DNA from: Acanthornis magna
Lineage: Eukaryota > Chordata > Aves > Passeriformes > Acanthizidae
DNA length: 64,000 bases
Assembly: GCA_036785705.1 (NCBI GenBank)
Contig: JAWUZG010000084.1
Location: forward strand, 10,243,501-10,307,500
Direction: 5' to 3'
Positions 24,770 through 37,610 of this stretch are shown one piece after another. The notes under the pieces are model-generated. The model searched no databases. It worked only from the letters and a program-made list of their open reading frames with translations, and was not told the origin of the DNA. The first letter of the stretch is position 1, and each line of letters starts with the position of its first letter. Position numbers and translations under genes: made by a program.

Positions 24770-24836
24770 TGGGTGTTGTCAGTAGACACGGTTTTCCCAC
24801 AAATTCAGGAAGGCTTTCTCCAGCAAGGATCTCAAA
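24770..24836 (-). pseudogene. Possible IGSF22-like exon remnant, Ig-domain entry
   Basis: The minus strand reads ILAGESLPEFVGKPCLLTTP then KG, followed by the donor-like gtgagtaa. The pattern PEFV.KP.....(E/K)G is typical of the first strand of titin/MyBP-C Ig domains. A possible acceptor is tcctttgag. The piece is short, so this is tentative. Confidence 0.3.
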
Positions 24837-27800
24837 GGAACATGTCAGAATGCTGCAACAAGGCAGAAAACTTCCTGGAAAACACTTCTTTGGTTGGAGG
24901 AAAAGTACGTTAATTAAGTGAACAGCAAGGTACTGTTTGCAGGATTTATTTATCAGGAGTGGTGAAAGAGTGTATACAACAAGAAGCCCCAAAATATAAA
25001 GCTACTGCTTGTCACCTAAACTCTTGAGAGAGAAAGGTTTGTGGAGCAGGAAGAGTGCTGACTGTCTGTAGGAGGCTGCTGATCAATTCCTTGCTTCTTT
25101 CCTGAATTTCTGCAGGATTTTGGGCAAGTAATATGCTCACTCTGTATATATCTTGTCATCTAGACAATGAGAAAATTGGGCTGCCTCGCTGTTCAGGAGT
25201 GCTGTAAGGTGCTCTGATGTCATATGTCATTCAAGAAGACAACACAATTGGATGTATCAAAAAGCCCATTAGATGTTACTCTGTTCTGCACAAGCTGCAC
25301 TAAGCTCTTGAGTGCTGCTCCTGCCCTATGTCTAGGTAAATGTCCATAGTTTAAGACAAATCCTTCTGCTTTAAACTGTTTCATTGCAGAAAACTTCAAA
25401 GAGCTACCTTCTTCAATCAGAATAAAGCCATTTAGTTTGTTTTAGTATTAACTCGTTGATAAGTTCAAGTAAAACTTTTTCTTTCCCCCAAAGACCGACC
25501 AGTAAGGAGCTGTCCCTGAATAATAATTGCTAAAGATCCATGAAAACACCTCTCTGAAGCTATTCTTCTGTGGTTAATAGCAAAATGTCTCCATTTTACG
25601 CCAGGAAAATCAGCAGAAACTTGACTACCAGCTTGAGTTATTTCAGCATATTCATTTAGACTATTTCACTGCACTTTTTTCCAATTAAGGACCTCCCCAG
25701 CTCTCCAAAGTATATCACATGCAGGGGGATTTGTGAATTCCACAAGGGCCTGTGCACACCCTGCCCCCAGTGGATGTGGCTGGGAATGGTGTCATTGTCT
25801 TGCTGCAGTGCCAAGACAGTAAGATGGCTGCTTTAAGCCAACAGAATCAAAGCAAGACAAAACATTTCTAGTAAAAGGCTGATGCAGGGGCTGATGCAGT
25901 CTTGCAATAGCAGTTCTGGCCTATGAGCAGAATAAAACTACACACTGTCCCCTCAGATGAAGGCAAAGTTCACTGCACAAATGCATCTCGCCTTTTGTCA
26001 GCTTGGTGTACATCACCTGGGGAGGCCGTGTGATCATAACTGTAGGAAAAAGTTCTGTCACCAGATAACTTGTTTCCAGTGGCACATCTGCTGTCTATAG
26101 CTGTTCCAAGATTGGTCCATGTGTGGAGGGCAGTTTGGGGAAACAGGACTATATGATTGCAGTCCTTGAGGGATGAGTATTAGTCATTTAGAAACTGTAG
26201 CTCCCTAGTTTTACAAAGTGTTCTGTGGCAAGATGGACACAGTAAGGAATTGTAGCCTCTGACACAGTTGTAATGCTGCTGAAAGGTCTTGGAGCAGAAG
26301 AAAATCAACCCAAGAGTCTTTTCAAGACTTGGGGGCATAAATGATAAAGCTAGGATTATGCATGACAATCTAGAAAATACAGCCCACAGGAAACACAGTG
26401 TTAAAGCTACATGACCTTGCAACTTTCCTTTGTTGACAGCAGGAATTACAGATATGCCAGAAGTGCTCTCTTTTGGGCATCCTCCCAAGGAGATACTTTT
26501 TCCTCATCAGAATATACATATTCTGATCTTCATACTGAGCTGGCTTTTGCCTCCATGGCTGCCTGTATGATAAACAATGTTCCGTCTCCTTATGTGTGGT
26601 CTGCCCAAAGGTGTTCCCACCCCCTTTGCCACCTTCTCTCACTGTCCTGTTCTCCCCCTTTTGTTCCTGTGTACCAATGGCCATTGGTGCTGGTGACAGC
26701 AATGATGTGGACCGGTTTGGAAGACACGAGATGTTGCTCTATAATCCCAGAGGCCCTTGAAAAGAATGTATCTTGCCCTCAGCCATTATGGGGCAAATCC
26801 ACAGCAGCAGCACCAAGTGCTAAAATGAGAAAGGATGCTGCTTTTCTCACCTGCTCTACGGCTCTGCATGCCTTCAGATCTGGATTTTCAAATCCTACAA
26901 AAGCTCACAGTGACATGGCATAAAAGTCAGCCCAACCATCAGTTCCTCCTTTCACCTTGAAAATGGATTTCTGTTTACTTAGATTTCTTTTGCCTGATCA
27001 AAATTTTCATCCTTCATCACAGATTTTTTTGAACATGAAAATTAGTTACACTTCAGAGTGGTACTTTACAAGGTTACTTTCTTGTAAAGGGAAGGAAAAA
27101 AAAAGCAAAAGAGATTTGAATCTAAAGGTATTTGACTCACACAGCCAATTTCCACCCTGCCTAACCACAGCCATGGAACACAAAATATTATGACATCCTT
27201 GAGAATATATGTTTATGTAAATTTTACCTTTTTATCCCAGCTGATAAAGTCCTGGTTGTTACTACCAAGGGACAGGAGCTTTCATGACCATTACTGACCC
27301 TTCTGTGTCCCTCAGCTCACATGAAGTTGTATAGCTTGTTGCATTCCTAGGAAGATGCCTGGGTCCCTTTACACTGAACAAATATGGCTTTGAGTAGGTC
27401 AAAATTTAAATACATACTGGCCTCTGGTGGGCTATGTTGTTACATCCTTTGCACTGGCTTCAGCAGTTTCTCATTCTGGGAATAACATGATGATAAAACT
27501 TCAAGTATGATCCTAAAAGGAATAAATCTTCTGTAGGTCAAAAGAATACCTGCTTATTTAAAAATAAACATTACCACCCTAATCCCAGGTTTTCTTATGA
27601 TTGATTTTGATACCATTTCAAAACTTTGACCAAAGGCAGACAATGAAACAATTTACTAGAGCTTTTTTTTTCATGCTAAACCCAAAATATTGCCAACCCA
27701 GGTTTCAAACAGTTAAACATTCAAAAAACACTGCTTTGATGTTTAAGTCATTCCCCAGTGCTGCTTTCACACCTCCAGGCTTTGGCTTTGTTTATTTTAA

Positions 27801-30800
27801 AATTGTACATGCAGCACTTTCTATCATTTCCAAGTCCAGACAGTTCATTCAGTTACTCAAGCAGGGACTTGGTGCTTTAGAAAATCAGTTCACAGCTTTA
27901 GATTAGAGGTCATTCTTTAATCAGTTCTCTTCTATTTCTTAATAAATATGAGATTCTGCCACCCTTCTTCATATGGAGTAGGACTTCATTCCCAATGAGA
28001 AAGGTACTTCTCAAGGAAGGAATGAATTACAGATCTCAGCTTGTATATGTAGCTCTTTTTTACTTTACTGGTGTTAACCACAGCATTGCTGACATAGTGC
28101 AGGAGACTGTTTTAGGTGGATAAGGCCTATCCGTTCTGCAGGACACAAACTACCTATCTTGCTTGCAACAAAGGCTTAACAAGATATGGTGGACATCAAC
28201 TGCTAAAATGATTTCTGTTTGGGACAGAATGCTGTTATCTACTCCATATTTATGTTAAATTCAATTGATAAGGGAATCTAGAGCAGGAGGCACTTGGGTT
28301 ATGCTCTGCAAAACATGGGAACTTAGAAAACGAAAGAACATAAAAATCTAGCCAATTTCCACAGTCTGATGGGAATAATTGTAGGGGTAAACTCTGGAAA
28401 AAGCAATGGACACGCCAGGCTCCCATCCCACTCCAGGAATATACCACCTTTCCCTGATGATTTTTAGGTGATTTCTGCTAGTCTAGGAAAGAAAGAGGAA
28501 GGTGAAAAGTTTAACAAAAATCAAGAAAAAACAGTGCACAGGCTGAAACATTGTCAACTTTTCCAGTGAGCAAAAAATACCACATACAGGCAGCCAAAAT
28601 AAACATATGCTGTTTCACAGGCTAAAGAAGGAATCCAGCAAGACAGACACTCTGTGCTCCCTTGTCTGGAAGCTTGTGTTCTATTAACACAGATCAAATC
28701 AGAAGTGTGTGGAAACGGGACTGGTCACGTTATAAAGTGGATAAGGTGTTATGTATTGCTTGTTTAATAAATGTATGAAGAAACCAACCTTCACCTATCT
28801 CTTCAGTATTCTAGTTCAGGAACAAGAGCCCAATTTAGCTAGAGAAACCTGGTTTCTGGACTGAAGTAATGTTTTCCAACACAAACCAAAACACTGCCAA
28901 CACAATCCAATTCCTCTCACCTATCCAGACTGACATCCTGACCTTTGTGTTGCCTGAGTGTTCGCTTTCTGTATTCCTCACATCCTAAATGCCAAGACAA
29001 CAGTGGATGTAGTAAAACCAATCACATATGGCTTTCCTTCTTTTGAGATATGAGTCAAAGCTAATTTACAAGAGGAGGTTTCCATTGTGCATTACTAGTT
29101 TTGACTTAATTCCTGACAGGCTTCCTTGTGCTGTCCACTTCAGTGGCAAAGAAGCTAAACACGCAAAGGAGATCTATGCAGGATTTTTCTCCTCTGATCC
29201 CTGCAGAGAAGTGTTGCCCTTGCCTTTTCAGAGGAAAGTTGCACCTGCTACTGGGACTACGGGAGTTAAGGTGAGACAAAATAAAAAACTTTGACTCAGG
29301 AAAACACAACAGTTTCTCAGGGGAGAAATGCCATTTGTAAGATGCCCATAACTGCAGATTTCTTCACCCAAAATGCAGGGATGAAGACGTACGCAAAAGA
29401 GCCTTCTGAAGTGAGTCTAGCAAGACAGGCTCTCTCCAAGGAAAGAGATGATTTCTCGTAAACATTGGCTATCAACATACTGGATTAAAAGTAGTGCAAT
29501 AAAGTGACTTATTTAATTCTATTTTAAGCATAAGTAGCAACATGCAGACAAGAGATAAAGAATCAATAGGGAACACAAGTTGAGTAGCATGGTTCAGCAG
29601 AGAGAAAGGGCCAGGAACTGCAATACCTGAGTCCTTTGCCAGACTGTTTAAGCTTTATGCTCTCAAATGTGCAGAGCCATATTGCCAGCTCTGCTGCCAA
29701 CACGGCTTTTAATTCTGAGTAAATAATTCAGTCTTTCTGTTCATTCAGCTTTGCTATCAGTTGAGTAAACCTGACACTGCTGCCCTGCTGGGGATTATAT
29801 GGCCCACAAACTTGGGTAGGTCTAATCATAACCCCTTCTGTGACTTTCACACCATGCCACAAGAACATAGCACCTGTTATATTCAGGTGCTGGAGCCCGA
29901 TCTCTATCAATGCTCAAAGGAGAGCGGATTCTTCTCTTTCCTTGCATGTAATCGAAGAAATTAACTTCTTTGTGAATCTGTGAAATTCACTTTGAGACAT
30001 TAGAAATCAATGCTTGTGTTGCCTAGAGCATGCAGTTCTTTTACTGCCTGTACCTTATGCACAAAGCTGCAAATGCTGCTCTCATTCACGTATTTCTTCT
30101 GTGCTTTTGAATGGAGCATTTTTTTTTTTTTATCTTGCAGGAGAAAAAGCTTCCTTGAGCTGCCCTACTTTACCCTAAGGTGACAGTCACTCTGCCAGAC
30201 AGCAGAAAATACACATCTACAGACTTGGCAGAAGAAACAAGGTTATCCCCCCATGCACTTCAGAAAAACTGTTTTGTTTTTTCTCCATAGCAAATCTATA
30301 AAGCATGACTATCACTGTGCAAGCTGCACAATTCCTCCACTGAAGAGACAGCAGGGAAGTGACAGGAACCAAGGACCTGCTTTGTCCTGTCTTCCTTCTC
30401 AAGTCCATTCTGCAACTGCAAATTCACTTGTTAAGATTTTTCCAAAGTAGACTAATTAGAGAGGAAAAGTCCAGGACAAATACTTTTGAAAGTCTTGGAA
30501 GAAATGCAGTTCTCTTCCCTACATGACTACTAGGTAGGTGACATTTAAGGATAATTTGACCAAGTTATCTTTATCTTGATCCTTCATAGAGAGCGAGTCC
30601 TGCTTTATCTGGGGACAGCTCTTACACTCAAGTGCAATCTTAGTTTTTGTTTTTACATAACTTTGGTATCTGCTGATCTCAGACTACCTGCATGAGGACA
30701 GAATGTGCCGTTAGTCTGTTATCATGACAGAAATATAAACAGGATAAAACTGCTTAAGTGTGGTGACCATCGACTAAACTACCAGCAAACAACCAAGGCA

Positions 30801-32879
30801 CAGAGTCAGGCTCTGTCCTGTTTGAAGTGTGAAAAAACTTATGAAATAGAAGACATCACAGTTGGTTCTAAATAAAATCATCTCATGTTTGTTATATGCT
30901 TACCCACCTGGAGAGAGGAATTCAGTCCTCTGGGAAGGTATTAATGCTTTAGTCTCTGGTACAAAGAGTCCCAGGCAGTGAGGAAGCCAGAGTGGATGAA
31001 GTATGCTTGGAATTTTCATTTAATAGAGTAAAAAGACAAATCTAGCAAGACACATAGCTTAGCTTAGTTCCTATTGTCAGCTCAGTTTCAAACACACTGA
31101 TTACAGAAGTAGCAGCCCTACTCATCTCAAGTGCTTGCACACGGCCAGAGCTCCTTTCTGCTAATCTTAAGCACTTCTTAAGACTACCTCTGCTGTCAGA
31201 AGATACCAGAACAGCTGATAAAAGGTCCTTCAGATCTCAAATTCTATTAAAAAAAGTAAAGAATAAAAGAGACAGAAATATGTTAATTATGATAAGGCCA
31301 AAGAATAAACAGGAGGATTAGCTCCAAATCTGTTAGAAAAATAGCACTTCAAGAGGCATTTGAATATTTTGATCCTGACCAAGTGGTATTGCTCTTGCCT
31401 GGTAAGAGATGGCAGCAGTGCAGCCCTCATCACCAGACCATGTAACAAGGCTGACTTGTGCTTTGTAGCAGTGAATTGATGCCAAACAACCTGATTTTAT
31501 CAACAACCTCACTCTCAGGACATTCCACACACAGAGAATGGGAGTGGACAGCAGGCCAGATTTCCTTCATTGGTGTAAATCATTCACTTCTACTCAAGTC
31601 AGTGAAGCACTGCCAACAAACACGTGCTGAGGATCTGTGCAAGGACCTCAAGGTCAATATCTTAAAGCCCTTTATACCCAGTTTGCCATAAAGCTATTCT
31701 TCTCTAGAAAATCTCCTTATGCAGGAGGCAACTTATATATTGAACTTACCTCCTATATTCACACTGCTCTCAATCATCAACAAACATTCTTTAGCAGATG
31801 CATGGTAGCTGATGACAGAGCAAGCACTTTTATTCACTGCGTCAATTTTGACACTGAAGGGCACTGAACAGCTGAAAAACATTTATAGGGAGTTCCACTT
31901 TCAATGTTAGTCAGAATACCAGTTGTTATTTTGTTATTTTTAAGGAGTGCTTAGATGGAATAGTGTTACCCCTTTGAAAAAGTTGGTAGCACATGCAGAA
32001 TATAGCTATCAAGATCTACATAAAACTAACAGTCATGTTATGCTCAAAAGCTTAAGTTTATTGCTCTCTTTAATGACTATCACCAGTATTTTAAAAAAGA
32101 ATGCCAGTTCTTCCTGCTAGCTTCTCACTGAAGGAAATATTTTAAATACAGCAATAAAATCAAGTGGTTTAAAGATAACACATTTTTGCCACACATTCAT
32201 GCAAACCCTGCAGACAGGATTTTTACAGGTTCATGGATACAGAATAAACACAAAGATGTGTACTGAAATATTGGGAAACTTTCCCCACAGTGATGAAGTT
32301 GTAGGCGTAACATTTCAGGCCTTACCCTGCACCTGCTGACGTCAATGGCAAAACATCAGTGGGAGCAGGATCAGCCCTTTTTGTTCTGAGAGCTGCTTTA
32401 CCTTCTCCTGATTAGGAAGTGCAGTAAATTCGCAGAATCTTCTGCACTAATAGAAGCAGTGGGTTTTAGTTATTGTTACAAATAAAGAGAAGCAAAAATA
32501 TTTTTAGTAGGTCATTAGAGCTTCTATTCACAAAGCTCTCGTCTTTCATGTGAAGGATCCTGCGTACCTCCATTTTTCTCTGCTCAATGAAGCACTAAAA
32601 CGTGTGCTTACCTCTAAGCATTAAACACTAACTACAGTCTTCCCAGCCTGATTGAAGCCTGAACCAAAAAGCTCAGGCAGCAGTCTGTATTACTGAAAAG
32701 GAAACAGTGCTGCCTGGACCAGTGGTTTGAATGGGCTAATGATTGTCTAAATGTGGGTTGAGGGCAAATTTATCACAAAGCAGCCAACAAGTTCAGACTG
32801 ACTTTTTTTTAAAGCTGCCTATAGGATTTGCATTAATTTTAATAGGCACTGGACACATGGTTACCCTCAAAGCTTTGAA
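24837..32879. other. Region between PTPN5 3' end and the Ig pseudogene
   Basis: Expected to hold the 5' part of the IGSF22-like gene if it was ever complete. I find only a doubtful WKPPLVN phrase (near 29.08 kb, minus), a MIR-like piece (25.03-25.22 kb) and two copies of a short old motif (31.56-31.61 and 32.33-32.38 kb). The 170-codon plus-strand frame at 26411-26923 is not protein-like. Confidence 0.4.
25030..25220 (+). repeat. MIR-like SINE remnant
   Basis: 'ttttgggcaagtaatatgct', 'catctagacaatgagaaaat' and 'gctgtaaggtgctctgatg' follow the MIR 3' pattern (cttgggcaagtcactt, catctgtaaaatg, gt.aagtgct). It is diverged and the ends are approximate. Confidence 0.5.
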
Positions 32880-33803
32880 ACAAGTATAAATTCATAGAAT
32901 ACAAGTGATTTTATTATTGGATTTTTAATAAAGATGAACACAAAAAAAATTCCTCACCTGATTTTGAATCTCATATTTCAGGAGAAATTGTATTCTGATT
33001 GTGTTCTGACTATGTAAAAATAGAAACTATTTGCAGAAATACAATCTGTTTGCCAGATGACTAAGATGGCCAAATATTGACAAAGAAAAGGTAAAGCGTG
33101 AAGCATTTATGTTCAGATTAATTTCTACTCAGATTCACCCAGCTGTCATGATACTGGGGTACACTGCTGGTAAGAATTCGACTCATGTCATTGAAATATT
33201 TTTCCCCCATAGTTCTGATAACACTGGTAGTGGACTGCTTTAGAAAAAATAAACAAGCAAACATGATGTGTGAAACATCATTTCAATGTGAATCTACTTG
33301 AGTCTTTCAATGCAGAGGCTCAGAAGGTTTACAATACACACAGTATTCGGTAATTTTATATGTAAAAACAATCAGAAAGAGGCAAAAATTTACTTTCAAG
33401 CTTAGTCAACATACGGCACATTTCAGCATGACAATTCAAAAAGTTTCACACTGTATTTGGATATATTAGCAATGACCTTTTAAAAAATAGCAAACTGAAG
33501 ACAGTGGATTTTTTTCTGGTTTTTTTCCCCTTGCTTTTGTAACAAATGAAGCTACTATTATTATTTACAGTATAAATAAGCCTTTTTTGGTGAAGACTAT
33601 GTCCTGTCACATATGTTTAAGACAAGGCGTACCTCAGCTCTTAAATGTCAATGCAAACAAGAGCATAAAAGCAATATCAAAGTAAAATAATATCTTTCCA
33701 GCTAAGACAGCCAGGTTACCATGTGTCTCTTATCAGATCTGAAATATATCTGAATGCAGTCAAAAGTTCTCTTGGCTTTAGCCTTTAGGAATATCATGAA
33801 CAC
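32880..33803 (-). other. PTPN5: Putative PTPN5 3' UTR with poly(A) signal cluster
   Basis: The first canonical AATAAA on the minus strand after the stop is at 32910-32915, with an overlapping-context ATTAAA at 32924-32929. Together they suggest cleavage just below 32,900 and a 3' UTR near 0.9 kb. Further AATAAA motifs occur near 32,057 and 31,829, so a longer UTR is possible. No repeat was recognised in this stretch. This is inference from motif positions only. Confidence 0.35.
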
Positions 33804-33897
33804 TTATTCTTCTGCTGCTCTAGAAAGCTGCTTTCCGTACAAGCTCATGACATGATGGACAAATTGATACTGTTCACAAGTCTGGATCATTCCTCCC
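33804..33897 (-). CDS. PTPN5: PTPN5 last coding exon: Q-loop, C-terminus and stop
   Basis: Ninety-four nt from acceptor tgcctttcag to the TAA stop. It encodes (R)GGMIQTCEQYQFVHHVMSL, then YGKQLSRAAEE and stop. QTCEQY holds the Q-loop glutamine that positions the hydrolytic water. In mammals as I recall them the end is SLYEKQLSHQSPE; here the last residues differ and the E after Y is G. The catalytic part is intact. Confidence 0.97.
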
Positions 33898-36800
33898 CTG
33901 AAAGGCAAGAAGAAGAGGGTAGGGAAACAGCAGTCTTATTACATGCAAACACATGAGGAAATAGCACAGCTAACATAAAGCTTGTGCTCCACACCAAAGA
34001 TCTACTCCAACGCTTTCTGAAATGAGTGAGAAGCGCCCCCTGATTGCAACCAGCTTCAAGTCTGACTTCGAACTCCGTTTTGAAAGTCTCTGCTAAGCAA
34101 GGAACAGAAGGTAGTGAGAACAGGAATGGGCTTTACATTCATCTTCCTTGGCAGAGGTCCTCCTCGAGGAAGGCACCACCATTATCATTTACTCTCATGT
34201 TACCTGAGCACCCACACTCCAAGAACCATTCTGTGAAAAGCAATTCCCACCCCAAAGCTATAGAGAGATAGATGGGAGCAGGGGAATAAAGAGGGGAAGT
34301 CTTCACCAAGACTTCACAGCTGCACCAAGGTCTGAATTCAGGACTAAAGAAGGACAGGCCAAGCCAGACCAGCCCAGTCAACTGATGCAACTTTCTCATT
34401 CTGCAATGAGGATTCTTTCCTCTGTGCCATCCCATACCATGCTTTTGGCAAATTCACTAGAGAACTAGGTATGGACAGGAGTATTTTGGAACAGACAATG
34501 TTACTTTAGAAGGGACAACTCAGATTTGTAACTGAGTTGATTGCTGTGCACACCTTGATAGCAGAAGACCCTCCAGCACAGTAACGTGTTTTGGTTCAGC
34601 TTATTTTTCAGCTCTTTAAAATTGAAAACCTGGAAGGAAATGCAAGCAGGAGCAAAAGTAGTTTTGACTTTTTGTGTCATTAGCCTGTGTATTTCTGCAG
34701 GTGGCATATTAACCAACACATGAGCATTACAGGTAGAGACAGAAATTAAAAGAAAAAGAATCAGAATGAAGCTGTTCATTTTAAGCAGATTTTACTAACA
34801 TTTGAAATTCTGCTAAGAGTACCCCATCAAAAGTGATATGATCCCTTGATGATCCATTATGAAGACAATTAAACCTTGTGGCTCAAGCTCACAGAAAGCG
34901 TATGCAGAATTGTGCCAGCACTGGTGCTGGTGCACAGATCTTGGGAGCATGGTGCCAAAAACAGGCTGAAATGACAAGCGTGGTTGAGGAACATAGGAAC
35001 CTGTGGGTGACTGGAGCCAACCAGACTGTGTCAGTCTGAGGAAGAGCATATGTGGTGCATTCCCTTAGAAACCTCACCAGAGGAAATTAATGAAAAGTTG
35101 CTTCCTCTGAGCCAAGTGGGCAGCAGACTGCTAGCATCCTCCTTAGGGACTGCCCTTTTCTATGGGGTCCTGTTTAACCATTAAGAGACACACAGTAGCC
35201 ATATCAGTAAGGGGGAGATGAGGGGGCAAGACAACCTTGTCCTTCATCCTCTTGCACTTATTTTGTTAGGCAGCTGCCTCAGCTAACACTTAACAACGAG
35301 CAGAGAAGGCAGGGACCTATTCTCCAACCTCTCATCAACTACCCAAGGTGACAAACACACAGTGAGTTTCTAAAAAAAAACCAAAAACACCTAGCTGAGT
35401 GTTTCCTCCCCATTTGCTCTACTTAATACAAGCTCACAGTTGATCCATTTCTGAGTCCCTCTGTGCTCCACAGCACCAAAATATATCTATGTCAGACTGT
35501 GACACACAAGGAACATTAGTCATATCTAACAATTTCTCCCCAAGGAATTCCATTAACAGTAGGGCTACACCCTGAAGTTTTAGCAACAGAAGCACTAGGG
35601 TGGCCATTGAGTTTCAGACCACGGGAAATTATTTTCCTTTTTATCCAGTTCCCTGCTATGTGGTGGCTTCCTCCCTTGCCACACATATGCACACCATGAC
35701 ATGTGCTCGCTGTCCAGGCTTTGGCACAGAATTATGTTTTCACCCCTATTTGCCACAGAAACCTTTGAAATCTGAGTTGCATTGTAGGCAATGACAGCAA
35801 ATGTCTCTCAGCACTGTGGGAAGGATGCAGGAATGATTACTTCCTCTCCTTAGTCATACTAGGTTATTTTAGGACCATCTGTTGGCCACGGATGCAAAGC
35901 CCAGTGCACAGAACTTTTCCAAGGGATTTGTGAGGGAATGAAGGGAAAAACACATTTGTTCGCTCCAAAGGTGGTTCTCAGGGCTAATGCCAACCTCTCT
36001 ACTTCTGTGTGAAGCATGGAGGCGCATTCCTTCACACATCTGCTCTGGCCTGCATCCGGCCTTCTTGCCCTAAGTCCCTGGTGACTCCTTCTCATCCTAG
36101 ACAGTAATGATCAGGCAAGAGGAGGAGACACAGAATCATCCTTCCTATAGTTGCTTAGACACCATCTCAACCTCTCATGCTACTTTTGAATTCTCCTGGG
36201 GCTTTTGTGGGGGGGGGTTAGTGAAAATGAGAGTGGGTGGCAGCATGACTTCCAAGAGACTACAAGCCCTATATTTCAGTCCTTGAAGAAATCATGCTCT
36301 TCTGTAGGAAGGATGGTGATCTGCTTTCCATCTTGAGTATTTTACCCCATGACATTTAAATGGCTTTTATCTATCCCATCCCACTCCTGAGAGCTACATA
36401 GCAACTACAGAGGTTCCTTCAGTCTTCCTTTCCCCCTATGGTTTCCTTAAAGTGCAATTTCCCTTCTTCAGAGTCTAAAAATGACTGCCAGTTCCCCTCT
36501 CCCTTCAAAGCTAATATTTGCAATTGGCCTGCTATATCACACACATTTGTAAGCAGGCGCCTTCAACCTTCATTTGTGTGGCGATTTTCCTGTGTAACAT
36601 TAGTCACAGAGACAAGATATTTCACATCTAGACAGATACTTCACTGGACCATGAATAATCAGCACTCACTATTCATATCCTGGTTGTCTTTTTCTCAAGA
36701 AGCCTTTCCTTGTCTGGGCTAAAATCCACTGAAATAGCCAAATCTCTAAGCCCCTGCAGGTCCCTGTCTATCAGAGCCTCAGCAGGGCAGCAAGCATTTC

Positions 36801-37610
36801 ATTTTTTGCCTCCCACTGAGCATAATTTCTTCTCTGAAATAAAGTTCAGCGTGGGGTTGAGGTTCTTTTTTTTCCCCTCAGAAAAATCTTTGGTATGTTT
36901 TTCGTGACATCTCTTCCCCCGACTACATTTATCATTATCATTAGAGAGAGCACTGAGACATGTTTTGATGGCACTTGAAACCAGTGGGAGAGGAAAAATA
37001 ACATCTCTGGTACAAAATTCAAGTCTGTTTACTTCATAATCAGACTCAAGGTGGTGTGTTAAGAAACGCTTAACTGGAAGCCATTGAATTTGTGGAGATT
37101 TTCACAGCTCCTTTCTTATGTCTGCAAACACTCCAGGTTGTGCATAGTCTCCATCCCCAAGCAATGCCTCTCCCACCACTGCTCACAGCTCCAGTATATG
37201 AGTCCAGTTTTCATTACTCCTCGTGAGAGGAAAGGGATGATCTGAACTTAAGATCTGGCTCTGAACTTAAGTAAAGCAGGTCTTTGAGCCTTTGCTTCTG
37301 TATGATCATGGTGCCAACTCCTCAGCTGGAAAAAGGTCACCACTCCTTGCTGCATGGAGATGGACAGTTGTGCAGATTTTGATGCCAGCTGTGACTCTAA
37401 CTCAGTTCTAGGGCTGTTCATTAAGGTTTACTGCTCAGGCAAAGATTACAAGATAGAACCGCGTAGAACACGACAACTGCCTTTGAGGAATGGTCTCTCT
37501 TGGCCTCCACTTGGGTTTGTTCTTCCCCTCTTTCTATTTGTTTCTTCTTAAGTAAGGGGAAATATTACCATTTTTCTTTTTATTTTTCTGGAAAGGAAAG
37601 GCTTTCTTAC
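33898..37610 (-). other. PTPN5 last intron
   Basis: It separates the P-loop exon from the last exon. A MIR-like scrap may lie near 34.3-34.4 kb but is too weak to annotate. A run of G is near 36.21 kb. Nothing else was recognised. Confidence 0.75.

Larger units (their letters stand above)
15840..24836 (-). pseudogene. IGSF22: IGSF22-like pseudogene (MyBP-C/titin-type Ig domains), scattered decayed exons
   Basis: At least five stretches on the minus strand still read as intracellular Ig (I-set) domain pieces of the kind in MyBP-C, titin and IGSF22: about 15.84-16.09, 17.55-17.68, 20.24-20.36, 20.69-20.95 and 22.33-22.42 kb. A weaker sixth is near 24.8 kb. They lie in order, in one orientation, downstream of PTPN5. 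In mammals IGSF22 lies tandemly beyond the PTPN5 3' end in the same orientation, so conserved synteny supports the name. Four of the five clear pieces contain stops or frame breaks, and conserved core tryptophans are gone, while several splice sites remain perfect. FN3 domains expected in the full gene were not recognised. The domain type and decay are seen directly; the name IGSF22 is inference from position. Confidence 0.65.

Noticed and set aside
26411..26923. 170-codon plus-strand open frame
   Set aside because: Low-complexity Ser/Cys-rich chance translation with no motif, no promoter and no splice context.
29040..29110. WKPPLVN phrase resembling the start of an FN3 domain (minus strand)
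   Set aside because: Seven residues followed by stops; too short to support an IGSF22 FN3 exon without a search.
34813..35077. Two overlapping minus-strand open frames in the last PTPN5 intron
   Set aside because: PTPN5 exons join perfectly in phase without them and no domain is visible.
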